NCBI GenBank assembly: GCA_964653285.1
Contig: CAZZEX010000046.1
Span: forward strand, 1 to 35,285
Source of the DNA: CAZZEX01 sp964653285
GTDB taxonomy: Bacteria; Chloroflexota; Anaerolineae; B4-G1
DNA: 35,285 nt
Direction of reading: 5' to 3'
The notes under the pieces were generated by a model. That model had not been told where the DNA came from, made no database searches, and saw only the letters and a list, made by a program, of their open reading frames with translations. Positions 29,001 to 35,285 of this stretch are shown here, in pieces (the first letter of the stretch is position 1; the number at the start of each line of letters is the position of its first letter). The position numbers and the translations under genes were made by a program.

Positions 29001-30504
29001 TGAGAGTGCCAATGATACTGCCCGCTTCATTCCTCAGGATGGTGTTGTGCCATGCGACAATCCTTTCCTCATCACTTTTGGTCAGAACAGGGTTTTCAAA
29101 ATGCTCAACCGGTTCGACCTCCCCGGCCACCAACTTTTGGAAAACGACTCTTGCTTCATCCCGAATTGTTTCTGGGAGAAAATTATCGAACCAGTTCTTG
29201 CCGAGGATTTCCTCCTGCTCGTATCCAAGGATCTCACACCCTTCTTGGTTGATCAGCGAAACCTCTTCCTTGACGCCAATAGCTACGATTATAACCCCTG
29301 CGATGTCAAGGTATTTCTGTACCCTGTCCCTCTCTTGCCGCACCGCCTCCTCCGCCCGCATCCGCTCGGCTACCTCGGCGGCCAGCGCAGCCGTTCTCGT
29401 GGTCAACTGATCCTCGCGCTCGCGCAGGCGCACGACCATTTCATTAAATGCTGCGGCTACCTGGCCGACTTCGTCCTGCCGGGCGATGTCAATCCGGTGA
29501 CTCAGGTCGCCTCTCCCGATTCGTTCTGCCCCAGCACGGAGCTTCTCCATTGGCTCAAAGATCTGTCGCTCCAAGAGTGGGGTAGTCACCCACAACACCA
29601 GAACCCCAAGGAGCAACATCCCGCCGCCGAGTAATAGGCCGGCTGTCCGACTGACTGCGAAGGCCTCGGATTGTGTGAGTTCGGTGATCACCACCCAGCT
29701 AGTCCCTGGCACCAGGACCATCGTGCCCACCACCGGGATTCCCTCAAAATTTACGTATACCCCGTTCCATTTGTGGCCGGGCGACTGCGATAGTGCAGCC
29801 ACTTCGGCTCGCCCGGCGAGGCTCGTCTTTGCCAGGACCACCTCGGGCTTGGTGTGGGCTACGATTCGACTCTCCTGATTGACAATGTACGCATGACCAG
29901 TTTCACCAAACCGGATGGCTGCGACCATGTCCCAAAGCATGTTCATGCACAACCGGGCTGCCACGACGCCCCCATCTGGCGCAGGGACCGCTATGACCAG
30001 GTAGGGATCACCAGCAGGAGAAATCTGGATGTTGCCAAGGTAAAGCTCGCCAGCAGCGGCTTGAAGGAACCAGGTAGATTGCGGAATCGTAAACAGATTA
30101 GCCAGCAGCGGTGTATCCTGATAGGCACTGGCGAACACCTTGCCACTTGCGTCCAGACGGACCATCTCCAGCAAGGCCGGATTTTGCTGGAGCAAGTCGC
30201 GCATCACCTGCGGCTCTGCTGTCAGGTAGTCGCGGTCCAGCAAGCTCACCATGGTTAGAGAATCCTCCAAGTCCTGTATGAACGCCTCCACCGTTTCGAC
30301 CGCATTGCGGGCGGCTTCCCCCTGACGGCCTTGCCATGCCTCCTGCTCGGTGAGAAAAACAAAATAGGACACACCCGCCCCGATGATTAGCAGCGTGATC
30401 AGCAACACCGCCCCCAGTAAGGCCAGGAGACGCCATCGCAGGTTCTGCCGGCGGCTTGAACGGGACAGCGATAGACTGGAAGACTTCTGTCCCCTGTGGC
30501 TCAT
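26035..30504 (-). CDS. Giant membrane sensor kinase: Cache-HAMP-PAS-GAF(x4)-HisKA-HATPase
   Basis: This 1489-residue protein has TM1 at about 26-50, an extracellular Cache-type sensor (about 55-275, with RLDASGKVFASAYQDTP and GETGHAYIVNQESRIVAHT), TM2 at about 285-308 and HAMP (LRAGAERIGRGDLSHRIDIARQDEVGQ). PAS follows (about 390-520), then four GAF domains (about 540-690, 705-860, 870-1025, 1050-1200). HisKA has His1238 in IVSHDLRASLINL. The ATPase has NLLTNAVLY, DNGRGIA and GEGMGLAYV. Element A inserts about 12 residues (NQVIKKEPGFTTF) just before the G1 box. The start follows AGGAGG, and the gene begins 9 bp after the PotD-like lipoprotein gene, so that protein is a plausible ligand-binding partner. 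Confidence 0.92.
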   Translation of the reverse strand: MSHRGQKSSSLSLSRSSRRQNLRWRLLALLGAVLLITLLIIGAGVSYFVFLTEQEAWQGRQGEAARNAVETVEAFIQDLEDSLTMVSLLDRDYLTAEPQVMRDLLQQNPALLEMVRLDASGKVFASAYQDTPLLANLFTIPQSTWFLQAAAGELYLGNIQISPAGDPYLVIAVPAPDGGVVAARLCMNMLWDMVAAIRFGETGHAYIVNQESRIVAHTKPEVVLAKTSLAGRAEVAALSQSPGHKWNGVYVNFEGIPVVGTMVLVPGTSWVVITELTQSEAFAVSRTAGLLLGGGMLLLGVLVLWVTTPLLERQIFEPMEKLRAGAERIGRGDLSHRIDIARQDEVGQVAAAFNEMVVRLREREDQLTTRTAALAAEVAERMRAEEAVRQERDRVQKYLDIAGVIIVAIGVKEEVSLINQEGCEILGYEQEEILGKNWFDNFLPETIRDEARVVFQKLVAGEVEPVEHFENPVLTKSDEERIVAWHNTILRNEAGSIIGTLSSGEDITERKRAEAKRAYRLQMERALSQASSRFVNPQNLDQAINEMLRDTGTVLNASRAYLFKIHDDGAKMDNTHEWVAEGTTPQIENLQGLDTDIFPWWMNKLYDNEIIAASDVSQLPSPEKKILEEQDILSILAIPIFTHGTLYGFFGFDETERHREWESEEIGFLKSAARILGRALERAQAEESLHRRARQLATLNAIGHRAAAILDEQELLQTIVDNVARELDYFRVAILLMAGDTPDELYVAAANDDFWTVIPDNYRQRVGEGLIGAAAATGETQLANQALSDPRFYRAGEWGSPSSLSVPIKAGGEVIGVLEVEEQIPDAFDQQDVDVLETVAGQLSVAIANARLYEETQRRATEFSVLYSVATAGTTSLHLDEILQHSLDALHEALRPDDIAILLVEPETGELVIRAWTGFPEGPKLMRRQIGVGTPGWVVQTGEPVLSADVRQDDRYHACDADTRSEMCVPLRVSERIIGALNLESRRQGDFSEEDLRLASTLAGNLAMLIERARLFDEVEAARSKLQQRAETLEQRAAQLALLNDIGGKIAAVLDLDSVLDGAARLVQGRFGYHHVALLTLDRERDELVMRARAGPHAHPFPPGHRLKLGQGMVGWVGRHGETLLANNVDTEPRYINLYPDTIPIRSELSVPIRIGEEIMGVLDIQSPQFNTFGDGDVMVMETLAGQIAVAIENARLYEAVRQELTERKRAEEQLERYAAELEQRNKEVKQFAYIVSHDLRASLINLKGFSAELRSALEVVGPALDTALPHLDDGQRQAVTVALEEDIPEALGFIDSSVTRMDHFINAVLRLSRLGRRELKPGPIDMNALVQATLQTLAHQIEERQVSVTVGSLPEVSADRTSMEQIMGNLLTNAVLYLDPGRPGEIEVGAGERNQVIKKEPGFTTFWVRDNGRGIAEEDMDKVFAPFRRAGRQDVPGEGMGLAYVQTLVRRHGGRIGVKSEPGKGSTFYFTIPVDVKRETSNVNFLLA
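26293..26324. repeat. Palindromic element A, copy 2, inside the kinase ATPase domain
   Basis: GAAACCAGGTT (26293-26303) and AACCTGGTTTC (26314-26324) are perfect 11-bp arms with a 10-bp loop. On the minus strand it is read in frame through the loop preceding WVRDNGRGI. The core arms match those at 6279-6308. Confidence 0.8.
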
Positions 30505-30513
30505 ACGTGCCTC

Positions 30514-31599
30514 CTATTGGCCCCCAGCCATAAAGCGTTCCCAGATTTCGGTCCACAACGCATCCCCTTCCGGGCTATGTGGCAAAAAGACCTCGGCGTT
30601 TTCCAGGTCCTCGTTGGGGGGAAAGATCACCGGGTCATTCAGGATGTCCGGATCAATGAAAGGGTAGGCCGCCTCGTTAGGAGTGGCGTAGTAATTCTCG
30701 TTGGTGATCTGCGCGCTGATATCCGGCCGCAGCAAGAAGTTCAGAAAGACCTCGGCGGTGTACTTGTGGGGACTGTTGGCCGGGATGACAAAATTATCGC
30801 CCCACAACATGGTGCCCTCTTCAGGCAAGACGTAGACGATGTCCTCGTTCTCCTCCCGGGCCAACAGCACATCTTCGGCCCAACCCACCAAAATTACGGC
30901 TTCGCCGCTCAAGAGCGCGGGCACCGCATCTTCAGCGTAGGAGCCGATGGAGAAAGCGGCCTGCCTGAGCTCGAGCATACGCTCCAGCGCCGCTTCCAGT
31001 TCGTCGGGGTTCTCCGAGTTGATCGAGTATCCCAACGACTTGAGAGTTAGGCCGATCAAGTCATACGGTACATCTACTCGTACCGCAATTTTCCCCGCGT
31101 AGCGTGGATCCCACAAATCGGCCCAGTGGGTGGGCAGTTCGCCCACCAGGTCACTGCGAACCACCAGTCCGGTGGTGCCCCAGTTGAACGGCACCGAATG
31201 TCTGTTGCCCGGGTCGTACGCCAGGTCGCGAAAGTTGACCGAGATATTATCAAAGTTCGGCACGTTGCGGTAGTCAATCTCGCCTAGCAGGCCATCCGCC
31301 ACCAACCACGGTATGGCATCGTTTTCGAGAACGACCACATCGTATACCTCTCCGGCCTTGATGTTTTCCTCAGCCTCTTCCTGTGACTCATAGGTCAGGT
31401 AGGTTACCTCGACGCCGTACTCCTCGGTAAAGGCGTCCAGGACGGACTGGGGCATGTCTTCCTCCCAATCATAGAAAGCCAGTTCTTTCGCCAGTGGCGG
31501 AAGGGTGGGCGTGAGTAGTGAGGTCGGTTTTGCTCCACAGCCCACCAGCGTAATCAGGATACCAACAAGCGCTATGGTTGTTAGAACTTTGCGTGACAT
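30514..31599 (-). CDS. PotD-like polyamine-type substrate-binding lipoprotein
   Basis: This 361-residue protein has a lipoprotein signal VLTTIALVGILITLVGC followed by the PotD/PotF fold: LAFYDWEEDMPQSVLDAFTEEYGVEVTYLTY, AGEVYDVVVLEND, DPGNRHSVPFNWGTTGLVV, LWDPRYAGKIA and GEAVILVGWAED. The family binds spermidine, putrescine or related cations at the cell surface for an ABC importer. Here no permease or ATPase is nearby; the next gene, 9 bp downstream, is the Cache-domain kinase. I infer a sensory role, though a remotely encoded transporter is possible. The start is ATG 31599 behind GAGAGAGAG; ATG 31632 would add 11 residues before the signal peptide. Confidence 0.87.
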   Translation of the reverse strand: MSRKVLTTIALVGILITLVGCGAKPTSLLTPTLPPLAKELAFYDWEEDMPQSVLDAFTEEYGVEVTYLTYESQEEAEENIKAGEVYDVVVLENDAIPWLVADGLLGEIDYRNVPNFDNISVNFRDLAYDPGNRHSVPFNWGTTGLVVRSDLVGELPTHWADLWDPRYAGKIAVRVDVPYDLIGLTLKSLGYSINSENPDELEAALERMLELRQAAFSIGSYAEDAVPALLSGEAVILVGWAEDVLLAREENEDIVYVLPEEGTMLWGDNFVIPANSPHKYTAEVFLNFLLRPDISAQITNENYYATPNEAAYPFIDPDILNDPVIFPPNEDLENAEVFLPHSPEGDALWTEIWERFMAGGQ

Positions 31600-31702
31600 G
31601 TCTCTCTCTCTGTATAGATAGATTCGGGGCAATGCCCCGGCCTCGCCGACAGGGACCGCGAGGCTGGCCCATCAAACTTGCACGTTCGCCCCAGTGGTCT
31701 TG

Positions 31703-31747
31703 GGCGAGGTCTCCGACCGAGCCCGGCTGCGGTCAGGAGACCTTGCC
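31703..31747. repeat. Long GC-rich stem-loop
   Basis: GGTCTCC-GACCG (31708-31719) pairs with CGGTC-A-GGAGACC (31730-31742), with one bulge. Flanking GGCGA/TTGCC extends the stem toward 17 bp. It lies between the receiver-only gene and the PotD-like gene on the minus strand. No T-run follows on either strand, so a processing or mRNA-stability element, or a dispersed repeat, is more likely than a simple terminator. Confidence 0.6.
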
Positions 31748-31765
31748 GAACGGGAGAAACAAGGA

Positions 31766-32143
31766 TCATTCCTTTGCATCCAGGTACTGCCTCACCTGGC
31801 CCGGCAAAGCGCGGGTGTCAATCGGCTTGGTGATGTAGCCATCACAGCCGGCCGCCATCGCTCGCTCGCGCTCATCCGCCATCGCACAGGCTGTGAGGGC
31901 CACAATGGGGATGCGGGCAGTCTCTGGCTGTGCCTTCAGGGTGCGGGTGGCATCGTACCCGCTCACTTTGGGCATCTGCATGTCCATCAGGATGAGGTCC
32001 GGCCGCTCGCGGGTGGCGATCTCGATCCCCTCCGCGCCGTCCACGGCGATCAACAGGCGGTAGCCGTAGGGCTGCAGCACCGCCTCCGCCAGTTTGCGGT
32101 TGAGCAGGCTGTCTTCGACGATTAGGATAGTTTCATCGGCCAC
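31766..32143 (-). CDS. DivK/CheY-like single-domain response regulator
   Basis: This 125-residue receiver has ILIVEDSLLNRKLAEAVL, LILMDMQMPKVSGYDATR (phosphoacceptor Asp), IVALTACAM and GYITKPIDTRALPGQV. It has no output domain and resembles the receivers of hybrid kinases and DivK. GTG 32143 is chosen because GAGGAGG precedes it by 7 nt. It may be a phosphate sink or recipient for the kinases and Hpt protein encoded downstream on the same strand. Confidence 0.9.
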   Translation of the reverse strand: MADETILIVEDSLLNRKLAEAVLQPYGYRLLIAVDGAEGIEIATRERPDLILMDMQMPKVSGYDATRTLKAQPETARIPIVALTACAMADERERAMAAGCDGYITKPIDTRALPGQVRQYLDAKE

Positions 32144-32164
32144 AGTTGATCCTCCTCGCTCCAA

Positions 32165-32319
32165 TCAGCGGCATGCTTCCAGCCCGGCCTGGGGCGTCTG
32201 TGCGCCGGTCCAACCCTCGGGCTGCAGTGCCAGCGCCTCCTCGAAGGCGGCGCGGGCAGCATCGCAATCATCCATCTGCAGCGCGGCCCAACCCAGCCCA
32301 TTGTGGGCGGGCGGCCGCT
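32165..32319 (-). pseudogene. TPR-repeat remnant
   Basis: In a frame shifted relative to the upstream gene, the minus strand reads RPPAHNGLGWAALQMDDCDAARAAFEEALALQPEGW to a TGA at 32167-32165. This is one recognisable tetratricopeptide repeat (G-x-A...A-x-x-x-FEEALALQP). It has no start codon with a ribosome binding site and directly follows the stop of the CpaE-like fragment. It is probably the tail of a lost or frameshifted protein. Confidence 0.55.
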
Positions 32320-32898
32320 CTACACGCCCAGCCGCTTCCGCACACGTGCCAGCATAGGTGTCATCTTCTCACCCGGCCCCGGCAACCGCTCGGGCCGTGT
32401 GAGGTGAAAGGTAAAATCCTCGATCCGGGCTGTGACATCGGAATCGGGAGTACTGACAACCAGTGGGATGCCCTGGTTGAAGGCAGATATGAAGAGATCG
32501 GGGGCGAACGGCAGCACCAGGTCTATCGGCCGGTGCAGGGCTGCTTCGATGTTCTTCTGGGGCAGGCCACGGCGTTGGAAAGTCCAATTCAGCACCAGTT
32601 TGATCTTCTCGTCCGGATAGCCGAGGGAGGCAAAGATGTCAAGCGCCCCAACCGTGGCTCTCACCGACGCCAGTTCCGGGGCCAGGACGAGCAGAATCTG
32701 GTCGGCGTGGTCCAGGGTGATTAGCGTGACCTCCTGCAAGTCGCTGGCCAGGTCCGCCACCAGGTAGGGGTAGCGATCCTTAAGTATGGGCAGGATACCG
32801 TTGACGTGCGTGTCGGAGATGGTCTCCGCCTCCTCGGAGTTCATCGGGGCCGGCAGGATGCGCACGCCGGTCGGGTGACGGTACAGGGAACTTTCCAC
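32320..32898 (-). pseudogene. CpaE/TadZ (MinD-superfamily) C-terminal fragment lacking the P-loop
   Basis: About 192 residues: HPTGVRILPAPMNSEEAETI, then YPYLVADLASDLQEVTLITLDHADQILLVLAPELASVRAT and KIKLVLNWTFQRRGLPQKNIEAALHRPIDLVLPF. This matches the second half of CpaE/TadZ-type ATPases, which position Flp/Tad pilus machinery. The Walker A motif (KGGVGKTT) and first strands are absent. The frame is open upstream (ADREPAELDDEAVESSLYRHP) to a run of six G residues (32938-32943) at the end of the HTH-receiver gene, one frame off. I read it as decay or internal deletion of a receiver-CpaE protein. The GTG start at 32898 is arbitrary. Confidence 0.6.
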
Positions 32899-32929
32899 TG
32901 CCTCGTCGTCCAGTTCGGCTGGTTCGCGA

Positions 32930-33517
32930 TCAGCCTTCCCCCCTGTTCTGTTCCAATGTGAGCATGGTTTCCAGTCTCTCCTCTAGCCTGTCGGCGACGG
33001 CAGCGGTGGGTACATAAACGTCGGCACCAGCGGCCCGTGCAGCATCCTCGTCCTCCGCACCGCCCACGGCCAGCACGGCCATTGGCTTTCCCTCTGAGTC
33101 TGAAGAGGCTCGCAACCACCGGCACAGGGCCAGGCAGTTCAGCGTCACGCTCGTCGTGTCGAGCACCACAGCATCAGGCTCCCAGCGCGCCACCTGTGCG
33201 CCGGCCTCGTAGTCGTTGCCAGCCCAGGCGACGTCGAAGCGCCCGCTTCCCTGAAGCGTTTGTGCAAGCAGCGTACCGTTTGGTCTGTCGCTCACGACCA
33301 ACACTCGTGATCGAGACGATGTTCTCAGCGTTGAATCCACGGGCATTCCGTACGTCTCCAGAAAGGACAGGAAATCAGGCAATAAGATGCGGTAGTGCCC
33401 ACCCGGCGTGGCGTAGGCCTTGAGTTTGCCTTTCTTGATCCAGTTGATGATGGTGGCCTGGGAAACGTGACAATACCGGGCAGCCTGTCCAGTGGTTAGG
33501 GGTTTGGTCTCGGACAT
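32930..33517 (-). CDS. Excisionase/MerR-like HTH protein with receiver-like domain
   Basis: This 195-residue protein has an N-terminal winged HTH, LTTGQAARYCHVSQATIINWIKKGKLKAYATPGGHYRI (shown as two overlapping motifs: the HTH_17 recognition helix and the GGHYRI wing). A receiver-like domain follows, with RVLVVSDRPNG, PDAVVLDTTSVTLN (conserved Asp) and AAGADVYVPTA. The usual acidic pair and Lys are incomplete, so it may be a pseudo-receiver. The frame ends at TGA 32930 just after six Gs; losing one G would join it to the CpaE-like fragment. It is the first gene of the minus-strand signalling cluster, 83 bp from a strong promoter, and the only DNA-binding protein in it. Confidence 0.75.
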   Translation of the reverse strand: MSETKPLTTGQAARYCHVSQATIINWIKKGKLKAYATPGGHYRILLPDFLSFLETYGMPVDSTLRTSSRSRVLVVSDRPNGTLLAQTLQGSGRFDVAWAGNDYEAGAQVARWEPDAVVLDTTSVTLNCLALCRWLRASSDSEGKPMAVLAVGGAEDEDAARAAGADVYVPTAAVADRLEERLETMLTLEQNRGEG

Positions 33518-33599
33518 CTCTCGCTTCCTACTCAGACAATCACTGTCGCGTCGGCACAGACGAACTGTGAGAACTTAAGAATTGTTCCACTCTTTGTAA

Positions 33600-33628
33600 A
33601 TTATATGGTTTTGGGAAACTGCGGTCAA
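33600..33628 (-). promoter_or_regulatory. Minus-strand promoter of the signalling cluster
   Basis: On the minus strand TTGACC (33628-33623) and a perfect TATAAT (33605-33600) are 17 bp apart. Transcription would reach the HTH-receiver start at 33517 after a ~75-nt leader. It is divergent from the regulator promoter at 33703. Confidence 0.75.
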
Positions 33629-33664
33629 TGGGAAAAAGGTACTATGGCTCTTTACATATTGAAC

Positions 33665-33708
33665 CTTCACGACTTCTTCATAGCCTCTTCACATTTTTCC
33701 GGTATAAT
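33665..33708 (+). promoter_or_regulatory. Pho-box-like direct repeats with -10 box
   Basis: CTTCAC (33665), CTTCAT (33676) and CTTCAC (33687) recur with exact 11-bp phasing, ending 10 bp before a perfect TATAAT (33703-33708). There is no good -35. OmpR/PhoB-family regulators bind 11-bp direct repeats in place of a -35, and Bacillus PhoP uses TT(A/C/T)ACA-type hexamers with 5-bp gaps. The gene downstream encodes such a regulator, suggesting autoregulation. Confidence 0.65.
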
Positions 33709-33753
33709 AAGGGGCAGGTCGGAGATTAGATAGGGAGAGAAGCACACGAGAAG

Positions 33754-34443
33754 ATGACCAAGAGCAAGGTCCTGGTGGTTGACGACGACCGGAAGATCGT
33801 GGACCTGGTGCGGCTCTATCTGGAAAGGGACGGCTACCGGGTGTTCGTCGCCTACGATGGTCTGAGAGCACTGGAGTTGGCCCGCCAGAAGCAGCCGGAC
33901 CTTATCCTGCTGGACCTGCTGCTACCGGGCATGGACGGCTTTGACGTCTGCCGCATCCTGCAAGCCGAGTCCGAGGTGCCGATCATCATGCTCACGGCCA
34001 GGACCACCGACGAGGACAAGCTCGTCGGCCTGGAACTGGGTGCCGACGATTACATCACCAAGCCATTCAATCCCCGCGAGGTGGTGGCCCGGGCGCGGGC
34101 AGTGCTGCGACGGGTTGGCAAAGGGACCCCCCAGGGTCCGTCGGAGATGCGCTTCGCCGATCTGGTGATTGACCGCCGCCGCCACGAGGTGCAGGTGCGA
34201 GGCGAGGTCGTGGATCTCACTCCTACCGAGTTCAGGCTCCTTGAGGTGCTGGCCGGGGAACCGGGGCGGGCCTTCACCCGGCTGGAACTCCTGGACCGGG
34301 TCTTTGGCTACGATTTCGAGGGCTTCGAGCGCACGGTAGACGTCCACGTGAAGAACCTGCGCAAGAAGATCGAGCCAGATCCAAAGCGGCCGGCCTACGT
34401 CAAGACTGTCTACGGCGTGGGCTACAAGTTCGAGGAGGTTTGA
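33754..34443 (+). CDS. OmpR/PhoB-family response regulator
   Basis: This 229-residue protein has a receiver (residues 5-118: acidic DDD 10-12, phosphoacceptor Asp54 in LLDLLLPGMDG, Lys in YITKPFNPRE) and a winged-helix output (about 130-228: LTPTEFRLLEVLAGEPGRAFTRLELLDRVFG, then RTVDVHVKNLRKKIEPDP and TVYGVGYKFEE). It activates or represses promoters as a head-to-tail dimer on direct repeats. It is followed 1 bp later by its presumed sensor kinase. Direct repeats at 33665-33692 in its own promoter suggest autoregulation. The PhoB/PhoP subgroup is inferred; ResD or MtrA-like roles are also possible. Confidence 0.93.
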   Translation: MTKSKVLVVDDDRKIVDLVRLYLERDGYRVFVAYDGLRALELARQKQPDLILLDLLLPGMDGFDVCRILQAESEVPIIMLTARTTDEDKLVGLELGADDYITKPFNPREVVARARAVLRRVGKGTPQGPSEMRFADLVIDRRRHEVQVRGEVVDLTPTEFRLLEVLAGEPGRAFTRLELLDRVFGYDFEGFERTVDVHVKNLRKKIEPDPKRPAYVKTVYGVGYKFEEV

Positions 34444-34444
34444 C

Positions 34445-35285
34445 GTGTTCCACACCCTCCGTTTCCGCCTGATCGTGGTGCTGATCCTGGTAGTGATAGC
34501 CATGGTGGGGGGTATCGCCCTCGTCAGTACCCGGGTCACCACCAGGACATTCCAGGGCTACGAGGAGCGCCGGGGGATGATGCGCGACCGGCGCTTCGAA
34601 GGGTTCCTGGTCGGGCACTATATCCAGCATGGAAACTGGTCCGGCGTGCAGTTGGAACTGGAGCGGATGGGGCAGATCACGGGGGAACGGGTGGTCCTGG
34701 CCGATGGGAAGGGGCAAGTCGTCGCCGACTCCGAAGGGGAATTGATCGGACAGCCCGTGGAACAGGATTGGGGCGCGCCGGCCGCGCTAATTGTCCACAA
34801 CGGAGCCCCGGTGGGCGCTTTATACGTCGGTCTCCCCGATTGGCCTGGCAGCCCTGGAAGCGAGGGCTTGCTGACTTCCGCCAATCGCACCTTGCTGGTG
34901 GTCGCCGTGGCCGCCGGTCTCATTGCTGTGTTGCTCATCCTGGGTCTCTCGCGCCGTATCCTCGGGCCGGTAGAGGCGCTGACGACGGCCGCGCGGTGCA
35001 TGGAGGCGGGGGACTTGAGCCAGCGCGTGGAGATCACATCCCGGGACGAAATCGGCGACCTGGCCCGGGCTTTCAACGGTATGGCCGATGGGCTGGCCCG
35101 GCTCGAAGAACTGCGCCGCCAATTGGTGAGCGATGTGGCCCATGAACTGCGCACTCCCCTCACCAACATCCGGGGTTACCTGGAGGCGCTCCAGGATGGC
35201 GTGGTGGAGCCGGAGAGGCATGTCATTGATTCCCTTCACGAAGAGGCCATGCTCCTCAACCGGTTAGTGGATGACCTGCAGGCTC
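34445..35285 (+). CDS. Membrane sensor histidine kinase (partial, runs off window)
   Basis: From GTG 34445 the open frame continues to the window edge, giving 280 codons. It shows TM1 (about 8-29, FRLIVVLILVVIAMVGGIALV), an extracytoplasmic sensor (about 30-145), TM2 (about 150-171, LLVVAVAAGLIAVLLILGL) and HAMP (RRILGPVEALTTAARCMEAGDLSQRVEITSRDEIGDL in sections). HisKA begins with His in SDVAHELRTPLTNIRGYLEAL. The ATPase domain lies beyond the window. It is one base after the regulator stop, so it is its cognate kinase, of the PhoR/ResE/BaeS type. Confidence 0.9.
   Translation, partial: MFHTLRFRLIVVLILVVIAMVGGIALVSTRVTTRTFQGYEERRGMMRDRRFEGFLVGHYIQHGNWSGVQLELERMGQITGERVVLADGKGQVVADSEGELIGQPVEQDWGAPAALIVHNGAPVGALYVGLPDWPGSPGSEGLLTSANRTLLVVAVAAGLIAVLLILGLSRRILGPVEALTTAARCMEAGDLSQRVEITSRDEIGDLARAFNGMADGLARLEELRRQLVSDVAHELRTPLTNIRGYLEALQDGVVEPERHVIDSLHEEAMLLNRLVDDLQA

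Noticed and set aside
1..35285. CRISPR arrays, tRNA or rRNA genes, insertion-sequence transposases
   Set aside because: No regularly spaced repeat array, no tRNA-like TTCGA-type cloverleaf with an acceptor stem, no rRNA sequence and no transposase frame were seen.

Overview
This is a GC-rich bacterial window. It looks like an anaerobic, CO2-fixing or acetogenic-type member of the Chloroflexota (Anaerolineae-like). That placement is inferred from gene content: Wood-Ljungdahl and 2-oxoacid:ferredoxin enzymes, Uma2 proteins, Pro/Thr-rich lipoproteins, very long GAF-domain kinases and many short dispersed palindromes. No rRNA or tRNA gene is present to confirm it.

Region 1 (1-1100) is a defence/toxin-antitoxin patch. 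It holds the scar of a deleted nucleotidyltransferase module and a Phd/YefM-YoeB pair with a clear promoter and operator.

Region 2 (1188-15112, + strand) is the metabolic core. It starts with an MvhD-type subunit whose reading frame crosses an in-frame TGA at a conserved cysteine position, followed by a hairpin with bacterial SECIS geometry. This is almost certainly a selenoprotein. Then come metV, metF and a fused HdrC-HdrB protein, which together resemble the MetFV-Hdr-MvhD methylene-tetrahydrofolate reductase complex, but no HdrA is present in the window. A Uma2 nuclease-like gene, a CooC-type ATPase, a secreted C39-like protein, a U32-like barrel protein and a MNT-HEPN protein follow. Next are the two halves of class I fumarase, split by about 1.6 kb of accessory DNA, and a 2-oxoacid:ferredoxin oxidoreductase (KorD, KorA and a fused KorB-KorC). 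Together these suit carbon flow through the methyl branch of the Wood-Ljungdahl pathway and a reductive or partial TCA cycle driven by ferredoxin.

Region 3 (15199-20504) holds a lipoprotein glycoside hydrolase, a Uma2 remnant, a PBP2-type transpeptidase (- strand) translationally overlapping an internally deleted maf gene, and a CDF metal exporter with a Mn-type site.

Region 4 (33517 down to 20449, - strand) is a large signalling cluster. It contains an HTH-receiver protein, a P-loop-less CpaE/MinD-like fragment, a TPR scrap, a single-domain response regulator and a PotD-like lipoprotein. These are followed by a 1489-residue Cache-HAMP-PAS-GAF kinase, a CheY-like regulator, two paralogous REC-headed histidine kinases and an Hpt protein. 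No DNA-binding output and no ABC permease is present, so the PotD-like protein may serve as a sensor ligand-binding partner feeding a multistep phosphorelay.

Region 5 (33600-35285) has back-to-back promoters and an OmpR/PhoB-family regulator, preceded by three 11-bp-phased TTCA(C/T) repeats, with its kinase gene running off the window.

Recurrent themes are short palindromes embedded in frame inside genes (two families, each twice, plus a C-run/G-run hairpin) and repeated gene decay by internal deletion (nucleotidyltransferase, maf, CpaE-like, Uma2, HEPN).
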